In this document: positions 58,115-64,000 of the stretch, in pieces
How the letters are laid out: every line of letters starts with the position of its first letter
Position numbering within the stretch: position 1 is the stretch's first letter
Assembly: GCF_014636275.1 (NCBI RefSeq)
Contig: NZ_BMEB01000002.1
Coordinates: 186,001 to 250,000 of the forward strand
From: Cellulomonas carbonis
Lineage (GTDB): Bacteria > Actinomycetota > Actinomycetes > Actinomycetales > Cellulomonadaceae
Direction: 5' to 3'
Length of the DNA: 64,000 nt
Notes under the pieces: generated by a model
Told to the model about the DNA's origin: nothing
What the model saw: the letters and a program-made list of their open reading frames with translations, nothing else
Database searches by the model: none
Program-made: the position numbers and the translations under genes

Positions 58115-61045
58115 TCATCCCCTCCGCGCGCGCAGCCGCTCCACGAGCTCGACGAACGCGACCCGGTACGCCTCGGTTCGGGTGTAGCCGCCGTGCGTCG
58201 CGACCCAGGCGACGTAGCCGGTCGCGTCGAGCTCGTCGGCACCGCGGTCGACCGGGTTGGGCGCGTAGGCAGCGCACGGCATCCCGAGCGGGTCGGTCCG
58301 CCGCCACAGCGAGAGCCAGGCGGGCGGCACGGTCCCGCGACCTCCCCCGGATCCGCCGGTCCGGCCGGTCGCCCCGACCGCCGGCACGGGGCCCGCGCCG
58401 AGGATCCCGACGAGCGACTCGGGCGACGCGTCACCCACGCCGCCGTCGACGACGCCCGGCGGGTCGGCGTCGCGCCAGGGGTCCGCGGCGAGCGTCGTCC
58501 CGCGGCAGCCGGCCGTCCCCAGCACGCGCGGGCCCAGGATCTCCGGGAACAGCCGGCCGAAGTACGCGCGCAGCTGCGTGCCGTGCGTGAGGAGTGCGAC
58601 GCGGTCGCGCATGCGGTCGGGTCGTTCCGCGAACAGCGCCGCGGTCGCGAGGACCGCGCCGAGGCTGTGCGCGGAGACGACGACGAACCGGTCCGGGCGG
58701 TCGGGCAGCGGGCCCTCGAGCCCGGACGTCTCGGCCTCGTCGAGCGCGACGAGCCACGCGTCGATGCGGGCCGCGAGCTCGGGGACCGCGCGCTCGGCGT
58801 ACGACGGCGGGCCGAGCGGGTGCGCGGACCGCGGGAGGAAGCACAGCAGGTCCCACAGGAGCGCGAGCGGCCGGCCTGACTCCTGCGCCGTGACGACGCG
58901 CACGAGCGCCGCGATCCACAGGCCCGCCGTCGTCCACATGCCGAGCGTCACGACGGGTGCGAGCCGCGGGTCGGCGGCCCCCTCGACGAGCGCGAACACG
59001 AGCGTCGCCACGAGCGCGACGCCGAGCGCCCCAGCGAGCACACCGAGGTACAGGAGCCCGAACTGCGCGAGCGCGGCCCGTTCACGCGCCCGGGCGACGG
59101 CTCCCGCCAGGCCGGGCCGCGCGTAGAGCTCCTCGAGCGTGCCCGCCGGGTAGCGGCGCCGCCAGTGCCCGGTCGCGGTGCCGACCGCGGGCGGCACGCT
59201 CCCGGCGGGCAGGGAGGCGCCCTGCGCGGGCCCGGCCGCCGGCGCGCTCCGCGACTGGATCCCCCGCAGCACCAGGGCGAGGACCGCGAGCACGACGACG
59301 GCGGGCACGAGCCCCGCGACGGTCCCCACGGCGAACGCCGCGTACGCGGGCGGGACCGTCACGCGCGACCCGTCCTCGAGGTCGCACGCGGCCGCGACGG
59401 GGGCGCCGTCGAGCTCGGTGAGGCACTGCGGCCCGTGGGCACCGTTGAGCCAGTCGCCCGACGCGACGACGACGAGCGACACGAGCATCATCTGCAGCCC
59501 GAGCGCGACGAGCAGGAGCACGCCGGGCGCCGCCCCGCGCCACGCCTCCTGCCGCAGATCGACCCGCCCGTCGCGGCGGCGCGGTGCGACGGGGAGGAGG
59601 CACAGCACCGCGAGCAGCACGCCGAGCGCGCCGGCGACCCAGGCGGCGTCGTCGGCGGCGGGAAGGCCCGGGAGGTCGCGCGGCGCGAGGACCACGAGGA
59701 CGAGCGCTGCCGCGACGAGCACCGCGACGACGACGGCCGCGCGCGACAGCGTGAGGTCGCGCCGCCACGTGAGCGCGACGACCGCGACGAGCAGCATGAC
59801 GCCGACCAGCAGGACGGGCACGAACGACAGGCCGGTCACGGGATCGACGCCGTCGGCGCTCGGCTCGCGCGCGGGGGACCACCACACGGCCCCGACGGTG
59901 AGGAGCTGCACGACGACGCCGGCGCCGAGCAGCACCGACGCGCGCGCGACCCGACCGCCCTTCTCGCCCGGCAGGTGCCACTCGGACCGGGCGCGGGCGG
60001 TCTCCCACGCCGACCCGGCCAGCACCACGACGGCGAGCACGAGCACGATCACGAGCGGTCGGCGGCTCGGCTCCCACGCGTGCGCGAGGCATGTGCCGTC
60101 GAACTTGTCGAGCGTCGTGCACCGCGCCCGCGAGCCCCACACCTGGCTCATGAGCAGCGTCCCGCTGACGAGCGCGAGGCCCGCGGCGACGTGCAGGCGC
60201 GCCATCGACCGGGTGAGCGTCCACCGCGACCACAGGCCCGGCTCGGCGAGGAGCGGGCGCTCGCGGACGGGTCGGGCGGCTGCGGGACCCGCGCGGTGCC
60301 CGGGGGCGTCCGGGTCGGTCATCGCGCGCGACGTCGGGCCCTCGTAGCGCGTGCGCGACGACGCCGACAGCCACAGCAGGAGCAGCAGGCCGAGCAGCGG
60401 GACCACCGACAGGATCGCGGCGCGTCGGCCCCACTCGAGCGAGGCGAGGCCCGCGACCCACTGCGGCAGCGCGGCGCAGACGTCGTCGGCGTCGGCCAGG
60501 CACTGCGTCACGACGAGGTCGAGGCTCACGGTCTGCAGCCCGCCGACCAGCAGCAGCGTGAGCCCGAGGCCGAAGACCCGGACCGACGGCGCGCCCCGGC
60601 CGTACGGCTGGCGGCGCGGGTGGGCGGAGTCGTACGGCTCGAGGCGCCGGCTCCAGTACGCCGCGTTCGTGATGCCGAGCGGGAGCAGGAGGACCCAGCC
60701 GGCTCGGCTCGCCGCGGCGACGAACCGGTTGCCGCCCACGCCGGGCGCCGACGGCGAGTGCCGCGCCATCGGTCCCCAGGAGTACGCCTCGCGCCGGACG
60801 TCGGGCCGGACGTGGCCGTGGTGGTGCGCGGCCAGGGCGCGCGCGCGGCTCAGCGCGTCGTCGGTCAGGGTCCAGAAGCTGCCGAGCGAGTCGCCGCGCG
60901 CGAGCTCGACGTCGTCGGGCTCGACGTCCAGCAGCGCGGCGGGCGGGGTGTTGTTGACGCCGTGCACGCGGAGCTCGAGGACGCCGGGACCCTCGGGGAC
61001 CTGCGGGGTGCTCGTCGTCGTGGCCCTGCACCGGAACCAGCCCAT
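58115..61045 (-). CDS. Large polytopic membrane protein with split alpha/beta-hydrolase motifs
   Basis: A 976-residue protein. Near the N-terminus LELRVHGVNNTPPAALLDV looks like the first strand and oxyanion loop of a lipase-like alpha/beta hydrolase. About twelve or thirteen hydrophobic spans follow between residues about 110 and 700. Near the C-terminus come a nucleophile-elbow-like VVSAHSLGAVLATAAL (Ser794) and a possible catalytic His in ATHGGYTRTEAY. The elbow reads S-x-H-S-x-G rather than G-x-S-x-G. No known family is recognised. The start is uncertain: ATG 61045 follows GGGGGTGG; ATG 61102 is in frame upstream. It may be transcribed with lacI, 183 bases away. Confidence 0.72.
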   Translation of the reverse strand: MGWFRCRATTTSTPQVPEGPGVLELRVHGVNNTPPAALLDVEPDDVELARGDSLGSFWTLTDDALSRARALAAHHHGHVRPDVRREAYSWGPMARHSPSAPGVGGNRFVAAASRAGWVLLLPLGITNAAYWSRRLEPYDSAHPRRQPYGRGAPSVRVFGLGLTLLLVGGLQTVSLDLVVTQCLADADDVCAALPQWVAGLASLEWGRRAAILSVVPLLGLLLLLWLSASSRTRYEGPTSRAMTDPDAPGHRAGPAAARPVRERPLLAEPGLWSRWTLTRSMARLHVAAGLALVSGTLLMSQVWGSRARCTTLDKFDGTCLAHAWEPSRRPLVIVLVLAVVVLAGSAWETARARSEWHLPGEKGGRVARASVLLGAGVVVQLLTVGAVWWSPAREPSADGVDPVTGLSFVPVLLVGVMLLVAVVALTWRRDLTLSRAAVVVAVLVAAALVLVVLAPRDLPGLPAADDAAWVAGALGVLLAVLCLLPVAPRRRDGRVDLRQEAWRGAAPGVLLLVALGLQMMLVSLVVVASGDWLNGAHGPQCLTELDGAPVAAACDLEDGSRVTVPPAYAAFAVGTVAGLVPAVVVLAVLALVLRGIQSRSAPAAGPAQGASLPAGSVPPAVGTATGHWRRRYPAGTLEELYARPGLAGAVARARERAALAQFGLLYLGVLAGALGVALVATLVFALVEGAADPRLAPVVTLGMWTTAGLWIAALVRVVTAQESGRPLALLWDLLCFLPRSAHPLGPPSYAERAVPELAARIDAWLVALDEAETSGLEGPLPDRPDRFVVVSAHSLGAVLATAALFAERPDRMRDRVALLTHGTQLRAYFGRLFPEILGPRVLGTAGCRGTTLAADPWRDADPPGVVDGGVGDASPESLVGILGAGPVPAVGATGRTGGSGGGRGTVPPAWLSLWRRTDPLGMPCAAYAPNPVDRGADELDATGYVAWVATHGGYTRTEAYRVAFVELVERLRARRG

Positions 61046-61135
61046 CGTGCCCACCCCCGGGGACGTCGTCGTCCGGACACGGACCCCCGTGACTCGGGTC
61101 ACATCAGGACAAGGGTGACGTTCCGGGCACGCGCT

Positions 61136-61183
61136 GGCAAGGGCAGTGGCAAGGGCGCTGGGAAGGGCACTGGCAGGGGCGCC
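61136..61183. repeat. Four tandem 12-bp repeats
   Basis: Units GGCAAGGGCAGT, GGCAAGGGCGCT, GGGAAGGGCACT and GGCAGGGGCGCC lie in the gap between the end of lacI and the start of the membrane hydrolase gene. Confidence 0.8.
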
Positions 61184-61228
61184 GGTCCGGGCGGGGCGGG
61201 CGCCAGGACGCCGGCCGGGTGGGAGCGC

Positions 61229-62245
61229 TCACGCGGAGCCGCGGACCACCACGTGCGTCTCGAGGATCGTGCCGTCGAGCGAGGGCTCCTCGCCGCGCAG
61301 CTGCGCGAGCACGGACTCCGCGGCGCGCTCGCCGAGCAGGCGCGCGGGCTGGTGGACGGTCGTGAGCTGCGGCTGGCTGCGCTGGGCCCAGGACGAGTCG
61401 TCGAACCCGACGACGCCGACGTCGTCGGGGACCACGCGGCCCGCGGCGCGCAGCGCGTCGAGGGCCCCCGCCGCGACGGCGTCGGACGCCGCGAAGACGC
61501 CGTCGACCGTCGGGTCGCGCTCGAGCAGCTCCTCCATCGCGGACCGACCGGCGGTGTACTCGTACAGCGGGCGCTCCACGACCAGGTCCGGGTCGAACCG
61601 GTCCCCCATGGCGTCGCGGAAGCCCGCGAGGCGGTCGGCGCCCGAGTCGCGGTCGAGCGCGACGGCGAGCATGCCGATCCGTCGTCGTCCGGTGCCCACG
61701 AGGTGCTCGGTGATCGCGCGCGCCGCACCGCGGTTGTCGATGCCGACCCACGGGACGCGCACGCTCGCGGGTGGCCGCCCGACGATGGTCGCCGGGATCG
61801 AGAGCCGGCCGAACGCCGAGAGCAGCGAGTCCTCCTGCCGGGCCGAGACGATGACGGCACCGTCGACGAACCCGCCGCTGAGGTACCGCTCGACGCGCCT
61901 GCTGTCGCGCTCGGAGTCGATGACGAGGCTGACCATCTGCAGGTCGGCGCCCGACAGGACGCGGTTCGCGCCGAGCAGGATCGCACCGATGTTCGGGTCC
62001 TCGAGGAAGAGGGCGTGCGGCTCGTGGACGAGGAAGCCGACGGCGCGCGAGCGCTGCGTCGCGAGGTTGCGGGCGGCCGTGTTGGGGACGTAGCCGACGC
62101 TCGCGATCGCGCGCTCGATGGCGATGCGGGCCTCGGCGGACACGTACGGCTCGCCGTTGAGGACGCGGGACACCGTGCCGCGCGAGACGCCGGCCTCGAG
62201 CGCCACGTCGCGGATGGTCGCGCGACGCGGGCGGGTGGTGGCCAT
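61229..62245 (-). CDS. LacI family transcriptional regulator
   Basis: A 338-residue repressor. The N-terminal HTH (ATIRDVALEAGVSRGTVSRVLNGEPYVS) and hinge (VGYVPNTAARNLATQRS) precede a periplasmic-binding-protein-like sugar domain (VGFLVHEP ... GVFAASDAVAAGAL ... DVGVVGFDDSSWA). Its ATG at 62245 lies 231 bases from the divergent beta-galactosidase start, and two palindromic operators lie between them. It most likely represses the beta-galactosidase gene and itself until a galactoside binds. A longer frame to 62350 would run over the first operator and is not favoured. Confidence 0.9.
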   Translation of the reverse strand: MATTRPRRATIRDVALEAGVSRGTVSRVLNGEPYVSAEARIAIERAIASVGYVPNTAARNLATQRSRAVGFLVHEPHALFLEDPNIGAILLGANRVLSGADLQMVSLVIDSERDSRRVERYLSGGFVDGAVIVSARQEDSLLSAFGRLSIPATIVGRPPASVRVPWVGIDNRGAARAITEHLVGTGRRRIGMLAVALDRDSGADRLAGFRDAMGDRFDPDLVVERPLYEYTAGRSAMEELLERDPTVDGVFAASDAVAAGALDALRAAGRVVPDDVGVVGFDDSSWAQRSQPQLTTVHQPARLLGERAAESVLAQLRGEEPSLDGTILETHVVVRGSA

Positions 62246-62301
62246 GGCCGGGATGCTAGCCCGCACCCGGGCCGCGTCGGCGGGGCTCGCCGACCCGGGG
62301 G

Positions 62302-62331
62302 TTGACATCACCCAGAAGTGATCCATACGTT
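62302..62331 (+). promoter_or_regulatory. Promoter of the GH42 gene
   Basis: A perfect -35 TTGACA (62302-62307), an 18-base spacer and a weak -10 TACGTT (62326-62331). The downstream operator begins at the last base of the -10. Confidence 0.5.
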
Positions 62332-62344
62332 GTGACCGGTCACA
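62331..62344. promoter_or_regulatory. LacI-type operator O1
   Basis: TGTGACCGGTCACA, a perfect palindrome overlapping the promoter -10/start region. Confidence 0.75.
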
Positions 62345-62369
62345 CATCACCCTCTCATCGTTGGCCCGG

Positions 62370-62393
62370 TTGTCTGTGAACGGTCACAGACAA
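62370..62393. promoter_or_regulatory. LacI-type operator O2
   Basis: A 24-base near-perfect palindrome (11 of 12 pairs) with core TGTGAACGGTCACA at 62375-62388. Its centre is 44 bases (about four helical turns) from O1, fitting cooperative binding. Confidence 0.75.
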
Positions 62394-62475
62394 CCTCCCG
62401 ACACAGGGCGACCGACCCAGCAGCGTCACCGTCGATGCGCCGCCTCCCGGGGCGCCTCACGAGCGAAGGAGCACG

Positions 62476-64000
62476 ATGAGCGCGAACCGCGCCGACACCA
62501 CGGCCCGCCCGGGGCGCTCACCGCTCGCGTGGTCGACCGACGAGGTCCTGCTGGGTTGCGACTACAACCCCGAGCAGTGGGACCCCGCGGTGTGGCACGA
62601 GGACGTCGCCCTCATGCGCGAGGCGGGCGTCTCGCTCGTCGCGGTCAACGTGTTCGGCTGGTCCGACGTCGAGCCGCGACCCGGCACGTACGACTTCAGC
62701 CGGCTGGACGCCGTCGTCGACCTGCTCCACGAGAACGGGATCGGCGTCAACCTCGGCACGGGGACCTCCTCGCCCCCGCCGTGGCTGTACGCCGCACATC
62801 CCGAGGTGCTCCCCGTGATGGCCGACGGGACGACGCGGTGGCCGGGGGGCCGCCAGGCGTGGTGCCCGAGCTCACCGGTCTTCAGGGAGCGGGCCCTCGC
62901 CCTCGTGGAGCAGGTCGCACGGCGGTACGGCGACCACCCCGCGGTCCGGCTCTGGCACGTGTCGAACGAGCTCGGCTGCCACAACGCGCACTGCTGGTGC
63001 GACGTCAGCGGGGCCGCGTTCCGCCGCTGGCTCGAGGAGCGGTACGGGACGGTCGACGCGCTCAACCGGGCGTGGGGGACGTCGTTCTGGAGCCAGCGCT
63101 ACACCGCGTGGGACGAGGTGCTCCCGCCGCGGCTCACGGTCTCGACGCCCAACCCGTCGCAGGTGCTCGACTTCCGCCGGTTCAGCTCCGACGAGCTGCT
63201 CGGCCACTACCGCGCCGAGGCTGAGGTCGTGCGCCGGCACAGCGCCATCCCCGTCACGACGAACTTCATGGTCACCGCGCACCAGCGCGACATGGACTAC
63301 TTCGCGTGGGCGCCGCACGTCGACGTCGTCGCCAACGACCACTACCTCGACCACCGCCTGGCCGACCCCGTCGCCGAGCTCGCGTTCTGCGCCGACACGA
63401 CGCGCGGCATCGCGGGCGGGCGGCCGTGGCTGCTCATGGAGCACTCGACGAGCGCCGTGAACTGGCAGCCCGTGAACGTCGCCAAGCTGCCGGGGGAGAT
63501 GCTGCGGACGTCGCTCACGCACGTCGCCCGCGGCGCCGACGCGGTGTGCTTCTTCCAGTGGCGCGCGTCCGCGCAGGGCGCCGAGAAGTTCCACTCGGCG
63601 CTCGTGCCGCACGCCGGGACGGACACCGCCCTCTGGCGCGAGGTGCTCGAGCTGGGCGCGACCCTGAGGTCGATCGGCGAGGTCGCGGGCAGCACCGTCC
63701 GCAACGACGTCGCGCTCGTGCACTCGTACGAGGCGTGGTGGGCCGCCGACGGCGAGAACCAGCCGTCCGCCGAGGTCCGTCACCTCGACCAGGTGCTCGA
63801 CGCGTACCGCGCGCTCCGCGCCGCAGGGCTCGGCGTCGACGTCGTGCCGCCCGGGGCGCCGCTCGACGGGTACCGCATGGTCGTGGTCCCGCACCTGTAC
63901 CTCGTGCGCGACGACGACGCCGCCGTGATCGACCGGTTCGTGGCGGACGGCGGGCACGCCGTCGTCGGGTTCTTCAGCGGCGTCGTCGACGAGGACGACC
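62476..64000 (+). CDS. GH42 beta-galactosidase, 3' end outside window
   Basis: 508 complete codons are visible and the frame is still open at the window end. GH42 features: start of barrel LLGCDYNPEQWDPAVW, VNVFGWSDVEPRPGTYDF, the acid/base in WHVSNELGCHNAHCWC (Glu165), a Cys cluster as in metal-binding GH42 enzymes, and the nucleophile in WLLMEHSTSAVNWQP (Glu322), followed by the trimerisation domain start. No signal peptide, so it should hydrolyse imported beta-galactosides in the cytoplasm. The ATG has GAAGGAGCACG upstream. It is probably controlled by the divergent LacI protein through O1 and O2. Confidence 0.93.
   Translation, partial: MSANRADTTARPGRSPLAWSTDEVLLGCDYNPEQWDPAVWHEDVALMREAGVSLVAVNVFGWSDVEPRPGTYDFSRLDAVVDLLHENGIGVNLGTGTSSPPPWLYAAHPEVLPVMADGTTRWPGGRQAWCPSSPVFRERALALVEQVARRYGDHPAVRLWHVSNELGCHNAHCWCDVSGAAFRRWLEERYGTVDALNRAWGTSFWSQRYTAWDEVLPPRLTVSTPNPSQVLDFRRFSSDELLGHYRAEAEVVRRHSAIPVTTNFMVTAHQRDMDYFAWAPHVDVVANDHYLDHRLADPVAELAFCADTTRGIAGGRPWLLMEHSTSAVNWQPVNVAKLPGEMLRTSLTHVARGADAVCFFQWRASAQGAEKFHSALVPHAGTDTALWREVLELGATLRSIGEVAGSTVRNDVALVHSYEAWWAADGENQPSAEVRHLDQVLDAYRALRAAGLGVDVVPPGAPLDGYRMVVVPHLYLVRDDDAAVIDRFVADGGHAVVGFFSGVVDEDD

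Noticed and set aside
61220..61230. CebR-like half palindrome TGGGAGCGCTC at the end of lacI
   Set aside because: The right arm does not complete the TGGGAGCGCTCCCA operator, and it overlaps the lacI stop codon. It may be chance in GC-rich DNA.

Overview
The window is chromosomal DNA from a high-GC actinobacterium, most likely a member of the Cellulomonadaceae or a close relative. The reasons are the very high GC content, many GTG starts, an actinobacterial Ser/Thr kinase/FHA/PASTA locus, an Ino1 inositol phosphate synthase, CrgA, DUF3566 and DLW-39 proteins, and glycoside hydrolases GH10 and GH42. Gene order closely follows the Mycobacterium tuberculosis origin region (pcnA-mutT4-Rv3909-mviN ... 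trxB-trxC ... parB-parA-gid-jag-yidC-rnpA-rpmH | dnaA-dnaN-gnd-recF-gyrB-gyrA-tRNA-Ile-tRNA-Ala-ppiA-crgA-trpG-pknB-pknA-pbpA-rodA-pstP-fhaB-fhaA-tRNA-Leu). The window is therefore centred on the replication origin.

Layout. 1-5.9 kb: end of ino1, a GNAT acetyltransferase, an MFS exporter, a blue-light (LOV)-GAF-PP2C phosphatase and a pyrimidine-dimer glycosylase. 5.9-16.6 kb: CCA-adding enzyme facing a Nudix hydrolase, a DUF6049 membrane protein and a very large MurJ lipid II flippase fused to a pseudokinase and a discoidin-like domain, then trxB-trxA behind a SigR/SigH-type promoter. 16.7-19 kb: a PLP aminotransferase and a D-Ala-D-Ala ligase. 19.2-27.6 kb, minus strand: parB, parA, rsmG, a 2.2-kb gene-free stretch carrying an array of parS sites, then the rpmH-rnpA-yidD-yidC-jag operon. 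28-39.8 kb, plus strand: dnaA, oriC (a DnaA-box cluster between dnaA and dnaN), dnaN, gnd, recF, a DciA-like DUF721 gene, gyrB, gyrA and a DUF3566 gene. 39.9-42.9 kb: tRNA-Ile, the 39-residue DLW-39 protein, tRNA-Ala, an intracellular GH10 xylanase and an Ala-rich single-span membrane protein. 43-46.5 kb: cyclophilin, rhomboid protease, crgA, a DUF881 gene and a glutamine amidotransferase. 46.6-55.8 kb, minus strand: the cell-wall growth and division operon fhaA-fhaB-pstP-rodA-pbpA-pknA-pknB. 56-64 kb: tRNA-Leu, a membrane-anchored pseudo-receiver protein, a small conserved protein, a large membrane-integrated alpha/beta-hydrolase-like protein, and a LacI-type repressor divergent from a GH42 beta-galactosidase cut by the window end.

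How the genes fit together. The centre couples replication start (dnaA, oriC, dnaN, gyrase, recF, DUF721) to chromosome segregation (ParA, ParB, parS). The flanks supply peptidoglycan synthesis: MurJ flips lipid II, RodA and PbpA polymerise and cross-link, PknA/PknB/PstP set phosphorylation, FhaA/FhaB read it and CrgA links to the divisome. The MurJ pseudokinase would be the expected FHA-docking platform, by analogy with M. tuberculosis. Outside the core, the glycosidases and the LacI regulator fit a plant-polysaccharide lifestyle.

Most noteworthy: the parS array with shared flanking arms; a second DnaA-box cluster about 15 kb from oriC beside crgA; the MurJ fusion with an internal ribosome-binding site; the LOV photoreceptor phosphatase next to a UV-repair glycosylase; and two odd membrane proteins, a TM-pseudo-receiver fusion and an alpha/beta-hydrolase fold apparently split by a transmembrane bundle. 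All calls rest on reading the sequence; no database search was run.
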